Assembly (NCBI RefSeq): GCF_000773975.1
Contig: NZ_JRUQ01000008.1
Location: 1-64,000 of the forward strand
Direction: 5' to 3'
Length of the DNA: 64,000 bases
DNA from: Erwinia typographi
GTDB lineage: Bacteria; Pseudomonadota; Gammaproteobacteria; Enterobacterales; Enterobacteriaceae
Made by a program: the position numbers and the translations under genes. Below the pieces are notes generated by a model that searched no databases, was not told the DNA's origin, and saw nothing but the letters and a program-made list of their open reading frames with translations. Shown in pieces: positions 1-8,417 of the stretch. Numbering within the stretch: position 1 is the stretch's first letter; each line of letters begins with the position of its first letter.

Positions 1-53
1 CAGATGCCGAAAGCGAAAGCCTGAATCCCGACAATAAGGCAGGAAGCCGATGA
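1..53 (+). CDS. 3' end of the preceding T6SS gene (partial)
   Basis: An open frame enters from the left edge and reads DAESESLNPDNKAGSR before a TGA at 51-53. Its stop overlaps the tssK ATG by four bases (ATGA), so it belongs to the same operon and is translationally coupled to tssK. In many enterobacterial T6SS clusters the gene before tssK is tssC, but this tail is too short to identify, so no product is assigned. Confidence 0.55.
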   Translation, partial: DAESESLNPDNKAGSR

Positions 54-1387
54 AGATTTATCGCCCGTTATGGGAAGACGGGGCCTTTTTGGCCCCACAA
101 CAGTTCCAGCAACAGGCACAGTGGGACGCGCATGTCACCGATACCGTGGCACGAATGGGGCTGGCTCAGCCATGGGGCGTCATCGCCGCAGAGTTCGACG
201 ATGCCGGACTGGCCCTGTCCCGCCTCAATGCAACCCGCCTGGTGGTTCGCTTTCCTGATGGCACGCTGGTGAATACCGATCTGTCGGACAATCTGCCGCC
301 GGTCTGTGACCTGTCCGCCGCAAAAAGTCAGGATGCTGTGGAGGTGGTACTGGCCCTGCCGTTACTGAGCGCCAACGGCGGCAATCTTGACGATAGTCGT
401 GACAGTGAACGTCCGCGGCGCTGGAAAGCTGAGCGGGTAGAGGTGCAGGAGCTGGCCGGGAGCGAGAGCAGCGAGCTGGCTGTTCTCCGCTATGCTATGA
501 CGCTTCGCCTCTCTTCACAGGAAAATACCGCCTGGCTAACCTGCCCGGTAACGCGCCTCGTTCGCAATGGCCAGGGGCAGTGGAGCCGCGATCTCACCTT
601 CATTCCGCCTTTGCTGTCTCTGTCCGCGAGCCAGCAGTTGACCGCCGGACTGGGGGACATGCTGAAACGGCTTCAGGCACGGCGTCAGCGCCTGATGGCG
701 ATGCGGCGTGAAAGCAACGAACGAATGGCGGATTTTGCTGTAGCGGATGTTTCCCTGTTCTGGCTGCTGAATGCGCTGAACGGCGCTGAACCGGTACTGG
801 CGGAGCTCCTGCAGACGCCCACCCGCCATCCCGAGTTGCTTTACCGGGAGCTGGCCCGTCTGGCTGGCAGCCTGCTGACTTTCTCACTGGAGCAGAATGC
901 TGGCGACATTCCTCCTTACCGACATGACGCCCCGGAGCAGGTATTCCCGCCATTATTGACGCTGCTTGATAAGCTGCTCGAAGCCAGCCTGCCGTCCCGG
1001 GTGATCGCTATCCAGCTGGAGAGTGACGATCAGATCTGGAAAGGATCGCTGCACGATGCGCGCCTGCGTGAAGGCGCGGATTTCTACCTCTCCGTACGTT
1101 CCTCAATGCCGAACCATGAACTGCAGATGAAATTTCCGCAGCTTTGTAAGGCGGGCAGTTTTGATGATGTCTCTGAGGTGGTCAACGTAGCCCTGAGCGG
1201 CATGGTGATTAAACCGCTGAGCCATGTCCCGGCGGCTATCCCGCTACGCCTTGAAAACCTCTATTTTGCGCTGGACCTGAGCAGTGCGGCGGCCCAGTCG
1301 ATGTTGGAAACCGGTAGCTGTACCTTCTACACCCCACGGTCGCTGGGGGAGGTAAAACTGGAACTTTATGCGGTGCTACGTACATGA
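50..1387 (+). CDS. tssK: T6SS baseplate protein TssK
   Basis: TssK links the T6SS baseplate wedges (TssF/TssG/TssE) to the membrane complex (TssM/TssL) in the cytoplasm. The 445-residue product has the family length and the typical start MKIYRPLWEDGAFLAPQQFQ, with the Trp-Glu-Asp-Gly and Pro-Gln-Gln-Phe motifs of the N-terminal shell domain. The C-terminal head, which contacts the membrane complex, occupies roughly the last 130 residues. The ATG overlaps the stop of the upstream gene, and the stop overlaps the start of tssL, so the three are one transcription unit. Identification rests on sequence motif recognition and on position. Confidence 0.95.
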   Translation: MKIYRPLWEDGAFLAPQQFQQQAQWDAHVTDTVARMGLAQPWGVIAAEFDDAGLALSRLNATRLVVRFPDGTLVNTDLSDNLPPVCDLSAAKSQDAVEVVLALPLLSANGGNLDDSRDSERPRRWKAERVEVQELAGSESSELAVLRYAMTLRLSSQENTAWLTCPVTRLVRNGQGQWSRDLTFIPPLLSLSASQQLTAGLGDMLKRLQARRQRLMAMRRESNERMADFAVADVSLFWLLNALNGAEPVLAELLQTPTRHPELLYRELARLAGSLLTFSLEQNAGDIPPYRHDAPEQVFPPLLTLLDKLLEASLPSRVIAIQLESDDQIWKGSLHDARLREGADFYLSVRSSMPNHELQMKFPQLCKAGSFDDVSEVVNVALSGMVIKPLSHVPAAIPLRLENLYFALDLSSAAAQSMLETGSCTFYTPRSLGEVKLELYAVLRT

Positions 1388-2037
1388 ATACCTCCGATCT
1401 TAGCCAGATAGAACGCATTTTCTACCCCGGATGGCTGATGGTCAGCCAGCTGCGTGGCGGACAGGAAGTCCGGGAGGGTAACACCCTCTATCGTCAGGCC
1501 TGTCGTCTGGTGGAAAGTGCCCGTATCGCGTTGACCGAGGCCGGTTACAGCGACACCCACCGGGATCACATGGTCTATGCCCTCTGCGCCCTGCTGGATG
1601 AAAGCGTACTCAACCGCGGCGCGTCCGATGATGGTTATCTGACCTGGCGTCGGGACCCGCTGCAGGCACACTTTTTTGGCACCCTGAATGCCGGTGAAGA
1701 GTTATGGCAGCGCATCCGTACCATATTGAAAGAAACGGCGCCGGACACCGCCGTGCTGACCTGCTTTTATCGTACGGTACAGCTGGGCTTCGTCGGGCAG
1801 TACCGCGCCGGGGATGACGAGCGCCGGGAGGATGTGGTTCGCAAACTGGGCGAGCGTGTACCTCCTTTCACTCTCGTACAGGATGCGCCGATCGTCGCCA
1901 GACCTTCACCACTGCGCAGCGGCCGTCGCCTGTACTGGCTCTCCTGGATTGTCGGCGTAGCGGTGCTGGCCGCACTCTGGTTTTTCCTCTCCTCTTCGCT
2001 CACCGAAATGGTGAACCAGACAATCAGGCTGGGGTAA
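1384..2037 (+). CDS. tssL: T6SS inner-membrane protein TssL (DotU family)
   Basis: TssL is the C-tail-anchored inner-membrane protein that joins TssM and contacts the baseplate through its cytoplasmic hook-shaped domain. The 217-residue product has the DotU-type helical cytoplasmic domain, including YALCALLDESVLN near residue 65, and a single hydrophobic segment close to the C-terminus (about residues 185-205). It lacks a peptidoglycan-binding extension. That function is supplied by the next gene, which ends in an OmpA domain. The start overlaps the tssK stop (ATGA), and the next gene starts four bases after the tssL stop. Confidence 0.95.
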   Translation: MNTSDLSQIERIFYPGWLMVSQLRGGQEVREGNTLYRQACRLVESARIALTEAGYSDTHRDHMVYALCALLDESVLNRGASDDGYLTWRRDPLQAHFFGTLNAGEELWQRIRTILKETAPDTAVLTCFYRTVQLGFVGQYRAGDDERREDVVRKLGERVPPFTLVQDAPIVARPSPLRSGRRLYWLSWIVGVAVLAALWFFLSSSLTEMVNQTIRLG

Positions 2038-2040
2038 GCG

Positions 2041-3756
2041 ATGCGTGATGTTTACCGGGTCCTGCTGAGCGCGCTGACGGGTTTTCTTGCCCTGTGGTTG
2101 ATACTGGGATTCTGGCCGCTTTCTGTTGGCAGTCGGGTGGCACTCAGTCTGCTGGTGATTCTGATCTGCGGGGTAACGTTGTGGCGACAGTGGGGTACAT
2201 CGCGTACCCGTCACGATGCTGTCCGGGAAATCACCGATGACAGTTTGCCGCCGGAAGATTTTCAGGGCGCGTTCATTCTTACCTGCGGGGACAGCGCGGC
2301 CCTTTTTACGGCTGGCACTCAACACCGTGAAACCCGACAGGGCTGGTATCTCCAGGTAAAAGATGCCGAGCAGCTTCCTTTGCTGGCGCAGCACCTGAGT
2401 ATCGTGCGTCCGGCGCTGGTCTCACAGATTTCCGTGTTGTTAACGATCCTGCCTGAGCGTCATTACTCCACGGATGATTTCACTCAGGAACTGCGGGGCT
2501 GGCAGCGTGCCGTGGCGCAGTGCCGCCCCTGGTTCAACGGCTTGCCGCCGATATGGACCGTGACCTGGGTTTCACCGCCGGGGGCCTGTGCCGGTGAAAA
2601 TCCCGTCTGGTTTACCGTCGTCAATAACCGGGCTGGTATACAGGTTCACCAACCCGGGCAGGGAAATCTGCCGCTCGCTGACTGGATTAACGAAAGCGGC
2701 GCCAGCGGGCGTTTTACCCGCCTGAGTCAGGCACTGTGGCTCGACAGCCTGCTGAGTTGGCAGGGAAATGCGGTAGACAGCCTGCTGACGGAACGGCAGG
2801 GAGAACTCGCTGCGTTAAGACCCTGCGCGCAGGGCTTTTGCATGGTACCGCTTAGTGGATGGGCTGACAGTCTTTGGCAACAGCATATCTCCGGCATTAC
2901 GGCACTGTCGCCGGACAGGGTTGATCCGCCAGATGCGCTTCCTCTGCCGGAACTGCTGCTTTCAGGCCTGCCGCATTGCAGGGGGATCAGCCGACGGATG
3001 GCGTTCTGGCGTTATGCAGGCTTACTGGCCGCCATCTTCCTCGTACTGGCGATGCTGGCGTCTTTTATCCATAACCAGCGTCTTATCCGCAGCGTGGCCG
3101 ATCATCTGACGCTTTACCATCGCCTCAGTGGTGAACCTCCGTTACCGAAAGTGCAGGCGCAGCAGCATCTGCGCGCTGACGGTCGTCTGCTTGATGACTG
3201 GCAGCGCCGTGGCGAACCGCTGCGTTATCGCATGGGCCTGTACCAGGGGCTGCGTCTGCTGGGCCCCGTTGAAGCGGCTGTCAGCGACTGGGCTCCGCCT
3301 GCGCCGCCGACGCCGGTTATCCAACAAATCGTGCAGGGCCCCAGCACTGTTCATCTCGACAGCCTGTCGCTGTTCGATTCGGGCCAGTCTGAGCTGAAAC
3401 CCGGCTCGACCAGAGTGCTGGTCAATTCTCTGGTCGGTATCAGGGCCAGACCGGGTTGGCTGATCGTGGTGTCGGGTCATACCGATAACACCGGCAGAGC
3501 GCAACTGAATCAGACGCTGTCCCAGCAACGCGCCGGATCGGTGCGTAACTGGATGCGTGATACCGGCGATGTGCCGGAAAGCTGTTTTGCCGTACAGGGC
3601 TATGGCGCTGGCCGCCCTGTGGCAACCAACAACACCCCGGAAGGGCGAGCGCTTAACCGTCGTGTTGAAATCAGTCTGGTACCGCAGGCCGATGCCTGTC
3701 AGTTACCCGATACAAAAGCAGCGTCACCGGATGTAAGTGACGCATTAACTCAATAA
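2041..3756 (+). CDS. T6SS TagL-like protein with C-terminal OmpA peptidoglycan-binding domain
   Basis: This 571-residue protein probably anchors the TssJLM complex to the cell wall. Two hydrophobic segments lie at the N-terminus (about residues 8-26 and 30-48) and another at about residues 325-345. The last 130 residues form an OmpA-like domain, with SLFDSGQSELKP, the VSGHTDNTG peptidoglycan-binding motif and NRRVEISL. The middle portion has no motif I recognise. It follows tssL directly and precedes hcp by 15 bases, the usual enterobacterial arrangement in which the OmpA domain is on a protein separate from TssL. I infer the anchoring role from domain content and location. Confidence 0.88.
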   Translation: MRDVYRVLLSALTGFLALWLILGFWPLSVGSRVALSLLVILICGVTLWRQWGTSRTRHDAVREITDDSLPPEDFQGAFILTCGDSAALFTAGTQHRETRQGWYLQVKDAEQLPLLAQHLSIVRPALVSQISVLLTILPERHYSTDDFTQELRGWQRAVAQCRPWFNGLPPIWTVTWVSPPGACAGENPVWFTVVNNRAGIQVHQPGQGNLPLADWINESGASGRFTRLSQALWLDSLLSWQGNAVDSLLTERQGELAALRPCAQGFCMVPLSGWADSLWQQHISGITALSPDRVDPPDALPLPELLLSGLPHCRGISRRMAFWRYAGLLAAIFLVLAMLASFIHNQRLIRSVADHLTLYHRLSGEPPLPKVQAQQHLRADGRLLDDWQRRGEPLRYRMGLYQGLRLLGPVEAAVSDWAPPAPPTPVIQQIVQGPSTVHLDSLSLFDSGQSELKPGSTRVLVNSLVGIRARPGWLIVVSGHTDNTGRAQLNQTLSQQRAGSVRNWMRDTGDVPESCFAVQGYGAGRPVATNNTPEGRALNRRVEISLVPQADACQLPDTKAASPDVSDALTQ

Positions 3757-3771
3757 ATGGAGAAGTAAATC

Positions 3772-4263
3772 ATGGCAATTCCTGTTTATCTTTGGCTGAA
3801 AGACGACGGCGGCGCAGACATTAAAGGGTCCGTGGATGTTAAGGATCGTGAAGGTAGCATCGAAGTGGTAGCACAGGAACACAACCTGTACATCCCAACC
3901 GACAACAATACCGGCAAGCTGACCGGTACCCGTATCCACACGCCGTTTGAGTTCACCAAGGAAATCGACTCTTCCAGTCCGTATCTGTACAAAGCGGTGA
4001 CTACCGGTCAGACGCTGAAATCCGCCGAGTTCAAATGGTACAAAATCAACGACGCGGGGCAGGAAGTGGAATATTTCAACACCCGGCTGGAAAACGTGAA
4101 AGTGGTGAAGGTGAACCCGCTGATGCATGACGTCAAAAATCCGGCTTATGAGAGGCACAATCATCTGGAGCGGCTCGAACTGCGTTACGAAAAAATCACC
4201 TGGACTTACAAAGACGGCAACATCATCCACTCCGACTCCTGGAACGAACGCGCTACGGCGTAA
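3772..4263 (+). CDS. hcp: T6SS inner-tube protein Hcp
   Basis: Hcp forms the hexameric rings of the expelled tube and chaperones some effectors. The 163-residue protein starts MAIPVYLWLKDDGGADIKGSV, the common enterobacterial Hcp start, and has the family length with no C-terminal effector extension. A good ribosome site (GGAGAAG) lies eight bases before the ATG. It is followed immediately by a strong hairpin terminator, which would give hcp high expression relative to clpV downstream. Confidence 0.96.
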   Translation: MAIPVYLWLKDDGGADIKGSVDVKDREGSIEVVAQEHNLYIPTDNNTGKLTGTRIHTPFEFTKEIDSSSPYLYKAVTTGQTLKSAEFKWYKINDAGQEVEYFNTRLENVKVVKVNPLMHDVKNPAYERHNHLERLELRYEKITWTYKDGNIIHSDSWNERATA

Positions 4264-4270
4264 TTTATTG

Positions 4271-4299
4271 AGCGGGCAGATTTTCTGTCCGCTTTTTTT
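4271..4299 (+). terminator. Rho-independent terminator after hcp
   Basis: The arms AGCGGGCAG and CTGTCCGCT form a nine-pair stem (one G-U pair) with a four-to-five base loop, followed directly by seven T residues. It begins eight bases after the hcp stop. Confidence 0.85.
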
Positions 4300-4336
4300 G
4301 GCTGAGTGTCTGCATGGCGGGCACTCAGCCAAAAAA
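4300..4336. terminator. Second hairpin between hcp and clpV
   Basis: GGCTGAGTG (4300-4308) and CACTCAGCC (4322-4330) are a perfect nine-base inverted repeat, preceded by a T-run and followed by an A-run, so the stem can be extended and could terminate in either direction. Together with the first hairpin it separates hcp from clpV transcription. Confidence 0.6.
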
Positions 4337-4442
4337 CGTAGTTAAACACAATGTGAAAACCTGACCTTATGCGCTTTGGTAAACAGTGATGGGCGGTAGC
4401 GTCTCTGGCTGTTAATCGCGGAAATAGAAAAGAGAGTATGAA

Positions 4443-7094
4443 ATGGAAAATTCAGCGGTGCTGTTACGTCGTCTTAATCCCTATTGCGCCCGTGCGCTGG
4501 AGAGTGCCGCCAGTCTTTGCCAGACCCGCGCCCACGCTGAAATTACACCTGAGCACTGGTTGCTCAAACTGCTGGAGCAGGGTGAAGGTGACCTGACGGT
4601 TCTGGCGCGGCGTTATGAGTGGGACATGGATTCCCTGTGGCAGAGTTTACTGGACTGCCTGGAGAAACTGCCGCGCTCGTTACGCAGCCGCCCGCAGTTG
4701 TCAAAGGCTACTGACGCTCTGCTGAAGCAGGCATGGATGTCTGCCTCTCTCGAAGGCAGCGGGCAAATCCGCAGCGTTCATCTGCTGGCGGCGATGATTG
4801 AAATGCCAGAATTGCTGCGCTGTGATGGCTTGTGGCCATTGCTGATCTCCGGCCAGAGCCAGCTTGAGCGTCTGCGCCCGCTGCTGGATGCGCAGTCTGA
4901 CGAACGTTCTGAGGTCCAACAGCAGGAGGAACTGGCGCATATCGGCGGCGGCAACGTGGAGTTTTTCGGTCGGCCGGTTGATGCAGAAATCAAAGAGGGC
5001 GAACTCTCCCCGGCGCTGCAAAACGCACTGGATAAATTTACGCTCGACGTTACGGCAAAAGCGAAGGAGGGCAAAATCGACCCGGTATTCGGGCGCGATA
5101 GCGAAATCCGCCAGATGGTGGATATTCTCTCCCGCCGCCGTAAAAATAACCCGATTCTGGTCGGGGAGCCTGGCGTGGGCAAAACCGCGCTGGTGGAGGG
5201 GCTGGCGTTGCGCATTGCCGAAGGGAATGTCCCGGAGAGTCTCAAACCGGTTAGCCTGCGGGCCCTGGATCTGGGGCTGTTACAGGCCGGGGCTGGCGTG
5301 AAGGGAGAGTTTGAACAGCGATTAAAAAACGTAATTGACGCGGTGCAACAGTCGCCGAACCCAGTGCTGCTGTTTATCGATGAGGCTCACACCATCATCG
5401 GCGCCGGCAACCAGGCCGGTGGCGCGGATGCGGCCAACCTGCTGAAACCGGCGCTGGCTCGTGGCGAACTGCGCACCATCGCCGCCACCACCTGGAGCGA
5501 GTACAAGCAGTATTTTGAACGTGACGCCGCGCTGGAACGCCGTTTCCAGATGGTGAAAGTGGACGAGCCGGATGATGATACCGCCTGCCTGATGCTCAGG
5601 GGGCTGAAATCCCGTTATGCAGAACATCACGGCGTACATATCACCGATGATGCGGTACGTGCAGCCGTTACCCTTTCGCGTCGCTATCTGACCGGACGTC
5701 AGCTGCCGGACAAAGCGGTCGATCTACTTGATACCGCGAGCGCCCGCGTGCGCATGAGCCTCGATACCGTGCCGGAAGCGCTGACCCGGTATCGCACGCT
5801 GCTTACTGCTCTCGATATCGAAAAACAGGCGTTACTGGAGGACGCCGCGTTCGGCAACAAGACAAACGATCGGCGTCTGACGGCGATTGAACAGCAGCAG
5901 ATCGCCCTGGTAGTGGAACTTGATGAGCTGGAAAGCCAGTATGGCCGCGAGCTGAGCCTGACAGAGCAGCTGCTGGAAGTGCGTCAGGATATCAACCGTC
6001 AGACCGACATTTCCAATCTCCACAATCAGCTATTCGCACTGCGGGGCAATACGCCGCTACTGTCGCAGGATGTTGATTTTCGCACCGTGGCCAATGTGAT
6101 TGCCGACTGGACCGGCGTGCCGCTCTCTTCATTAATAAAAGATGAGCAGAGCGAACTGCTGAGTCTGGAAAATCAGCTGGAAAAACGCGTGGTCGGCCAG
6201 CCTGCTTCGCTCAATGCCATCGCGCAGCGTCTTCGCGCTGCCAAAACCGGCCTTACTTCCGAGAACGGTCCACAGGGCGTGTTCCTGCTGACTGGCCCAA
6301 GCGGCGTGGGTAAAACCGAAACTGCGCTGGCGCTTGCCGATGTGCTGTACGGCGGTGAAAAATCCCTTATCACGATCAACCTGTCTGAATATCAGGAACC
6401 GCACACCGTCTCCCAGTTAAAAGGCTCGCCGCCTGGCTACGTGGGTTACGGGCAGGGCGGTGTTCTCACCGAGGCGGTACGCCAACGCCCGTACAGCATT
6501 ATTCTGCTGGACGAAGTGGAAAAGGCCCATCGCGACGTGATGAACCTGTTCTATCAGGTGTTTGACCGCGGCTTTATGCGTGATGGTGAGGGCCGTGAAA
6601 TCGATTTCCGCAACACCGTCATTCTGATGACGTCCAACCTTGGCAGCGATCGGCTGATGCAGTGGCTGGATGAACAGCCAGAGGCCAGTGAGGCCGATTT
6701 GCAGGAGCTGCTGCGTCCAGTCCTGCGCGATCACTTCCAGCCTGCGCTGCTGGCCCGTTTCCAGACCGTGATTTATCGGCCGCTGGCAGAAGCGGCGATG
6801 CGCACCATCGTGGAAATGAAACTTGCGCAGGTGAGTAAACGCCTTAACCGCCATTACGGCCTGACCACCCGCATTGCGGAACCTCTGTACGATGCGCTGA
6901 CCGCCGCCTGCCTGCTGCCGGATACCGGCGCGCGTAATGTCGACAGCCTGCTCAACCAGCAGATCCTGCCGGTGCTGAGTCAGCAACTTTTGCAGCGCAA
7001 AGCCAGGCAGCACCCCACCGCCGCTCTGATGCTGGGCTGGAATGAGGAAGAAGGCATCATGCTGGAATTTGGCGGCCCGAGGGCGATTGACTAA
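4443..7094 (+). CDS. clpV: T6SS sheath-disassembly ATPase ClpV
   Basis: ClpV is the AAA+ unfoldase that recycles the contracted TssB/TssC sheath. The 883-residue protein has an N-terminal Clp_N domain (about 1-150), a first AAA+ module with Walker A GEPGVGKT at residues 241-248 and Walker B LLFIDEAH, a coiled-coil middle region (about 430-540), and a second AAA+ module with Walker A GPSGVGKT near residue 618 and Walker [11 protein letters not shown], then a ClpB-type C-terminal domain. Length and layout match ClpV. The ATG follows AGAGAGTATGAA, giving an acceptable ribosome site. It lies downstream of the hcp terminators and so probably has its own promoter in 4340-4440. Confidence 0.97.
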   Translation: MENSAVLLRRLNPYCARALESAASLCQTRAHAEITPEHWLLKLLEQGEGDLTVLARRYEWDMDSLWQSLLDCLEKLPRSLRSRPQLSKATDALLKQAWMSASLEGSGQIRSVHLLAAMIEMPELLRCDGLWPLLISGQSQLERLRPLLDAQSDERSEVQQQEELAHIGGGNVEFFGRPVDAEIKEGELSPALQNALDKFTLDVTAKAKEGKIDPVFGRDSEIRQMVDILSRRRKNNPILVGEPGVGKTALVEGLALRIAEGNVPESLKPVSLRALDLGLLQAGAGVKGEFEQRLKNVIDAVQQSPNPVLLFIDEAHTIIGAGNQAGGADAANLLKPALARGELRTIAATTWSEYKQYFERDAALERRFQMVKVDEPDDDTACLMLRGLKSRYAEHHGVHITDDAVRAAVTLSRRYLTGRQLPDKAVDLLDTASARVRMSLDTVPEALTRYRTLLTALDIEKQALLEDAAFGNKTNDRRLTAIEQQQIALVVELDELESQYGRELSLTEQLLEVRQDINRQTDISNLHNQLFALRGNTPLLSQDVDFRTVANVIADWTGVPLSSLIKDEQSELLSLENQLEKRVVGQPASLNAIAQRLRAAKTGLTSENGPQGVFLLTGPSGVGKTETALALADVLYGGEKSLITINLSEYQEPHTVSQLKGSPPGYVGYGQGGVLTEAVRQRPYSIILLDEVEKAHRDVMNLFYQVFDRGFMRDGEGREIDFRNTVILMTSNLGSDRLMQWLDEQPEASEADLQELLRPVLRDHFQPALLARFQTVIYRPLAEAAMRTIVEMKLAQVSKRLNRHYGLTTRIAEPLYDALTAACLLPDTGARNVDSLLNQQILPVLSQQLLQRKARQHPTAALMLGWNEEEGIMLEFGGPRAID

Positions 7095-7106
7095 AGGATT
7101 ACCATT

Positions 7107-7748
7107 GTGGACAGTGCGAAAGAAATGGCCAGAGACATGCTGGAAGCCATTAATGTCGAGAGTACTGGATTGCTGAAGGCAGTGGCGAAGGGATTTATTT
7201 CATTCCCGGTTAGCCTCGGCTATCTGGGATATGACTTTATGGATACTGAGCATCGACGGGAGAACCTGGAGGATAAACACCGTCTGGCCCGACTGGTTAA
7301 GAATGGTGCTTTTAATCGCGGTGCTATTGAACAGGTTATTAGTGTATCGCTCAATAATTTTGTCGCTCTTGTCAATTCAGAAAGGACGGCGCCCGTAGTG
7401 AAAAATATTTCTGGCGCGTTAGTCGGTAAGATGATCTTTACTGAATTTACAGGTTTTAAACTTGGCGAAACCCTAACCTCCCGAGGCGTATCTGCTTTTT
7501 TCGCCGGAAGTTCGGTTGGGCTACTGCTCTCCTTAGGGGCTGAAACATCCAGAGCTATTTATACATCCAGATACCTCAAAGGCAGAAACCCGGTATTGCA
7601 TTATAAGCTGATGATATTGGGGGATCTGGATCTGCTCTATTTCCTTGTTGAAGATATTGTGAAACCTTTTGAACTGGCCTGTGATGTTGGTGACAGAAAT
7701 CCCGCAGAATTTGATAAAATTTGTGAGTTTTTTTTCGGTGGCATATGA
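7107..7748 (+). CDS. Candidate membrane-active T6SS effector (possibly Ssp6-like)
   Basis: The 213-residue product starts at a GTG that is eight bases after AAAGGA. It has no signal peptide. It carries hydrophobic, glycine-rich helical stretches (around residues 103-115, 128-148 and 168-185) that resemble small pore-forming toxins. It sits between clpV and vgrG, has lower GC than its neighbours, and its stop overlaps the ATG of a small membrane protein gene (ATGA), the arrangement expected of an effector and its immunity protein. Size and context resemble the Ssp6 family of ion-selective pore-forming T6SS effectors, but I infer this from features, not from an alignment. It could instead be an accessory T6SS protein. 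Confidence 0.45.
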   Translation: MDSAKEMARDMLEAINVESTGLLKAVAKGFISFPVSLGYLGYDFMDTEHRRENLEDKHRLARLVKNGAFNRGAIEQVISVSLNNFVALVNSERTAPVVKNISGALVGKMIFTEFTGFKLGETLTSRGVSAFFAGSSVGLLLSLGAETSRAIYTSRYLKGRNPVLHYKLMILGDLDLLYFLVEDIVKPFELACDVGDRNPAEFDKICEFFFGGI

Positions 7749-7957
7749 AAATAAAAATAATTTTCCTGATAATGATATCCAGACTTGTTCGCGGGATTGG
7801 GATGGGGTTAGGAGCTTCAGCTATCGCGTTTATTATTTGGTTCCTTTTTTTCTCTGTCGATGAGTATAAATACTTCTGGGCCTTTCTGGCGATATTGCAA
7901 TTCTTTGTTGGCTATCTGATGTATCGCTTCGCATATTCATACATTTATGATGAGTGA
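7745..7957 (+). CDS. Small membrane protein, candidate immunity protein for the upstream gene
   Basis: The 70-residue protein has two hydrophobic segments (about residues 3-35 and 43-62) and ends FFVGYLMYRFAYSYIYDE. Its ATG overlaps the stop of the preceding gene, so the two are co-translated. A cytoplasmic-membrane location suits an immunity protein that neutralises a pore-forming toxin. Two further, damaged relatives follow at about 8044-8100 and 8119-8347, so the gene family has been locally duplicated. The function is inferred from context only. Confidence 0.5.
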   Translation: MKIKIIFLIMISRLVRGIGMGLGASAIAFIIWFLFFSVDEYKYFWAFLAILQFFVGYLMYRFAYSYIYDE

Positions 7958-8043
7958 TATCGAGTAAGTCTGGCGTATCTTCTTTACGTCTTCATTGGAA
8001 GATAGCATTATCGGCTTTATTGCAGGGCGGGGCATTTTGCTAA

Positions 8044-8100
8044 TCGCTATTGGTTTTTATGTATCGCTTTGCATTTCCATATGTCGGGAAAATGGAATGA
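8044..8100 (+). pseudogene. Remnant of a second copy of the small membrane protein gene
   Basis: A short frame ends MYRFAFPYVGKME before a TGA at 8098-8100, matching the MYRFAYSYIYDE tail of the intact copy at 7745-7957. The upstream part is scrambled by a stop at 8041-8043. Only the 3' end is recognisable, so this is a decayed duplicate. Confidence 0.5.
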
Positions 8101-8118
8101 TTACAATTGAGGTGCAGA

Positions 8119-8347
8119 ATGAGTATGAAAAAAATTTTTCCTTTTAATTATTTCTCAACTTGTAGCTGGAACAGGAATGACGCTAGGTCTTATTAGTACG
8201 GTTTACTCTGTTTGTAAATTATTTTTCCCGAGCAAGCCTTATGATTTTTTTTGGGGATGCATAGGTGTTTTAGGGTTCTTTGTTGGTTATGGCCTTTATA
8301 AGTTCGCTCTGACATATATATACAATGAGCAGGATCATTATCATTAG
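8119..8347 (+). pseudogene. Third copy of the small membrane protein gene, frameshifted in an A7 run
   Basis: The start ATG at 8119 follows GAGGTG, a plausible ribosome site. Translation from it passes an A7T5 run at 8128-8139 and then leaves the conserved frame. If the run had six A residues the product would be 75 residues, with two hydrophobic segments and an ending containing GFFVGYGLYKFALTYIYNE, clearly paralogous to the 70-residue protein at 7745-7957. The single-base difference may be real decay, slippage-controlled expression or a sequencing error. Confidence 0.6.
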
Positions 8348-8417
8348 CCAGAAATATTAATGAAAACTAGAGTTGTCTTGCTTTATATTATTACTTATGG
8401 AAAAGGAAATTATAAAC

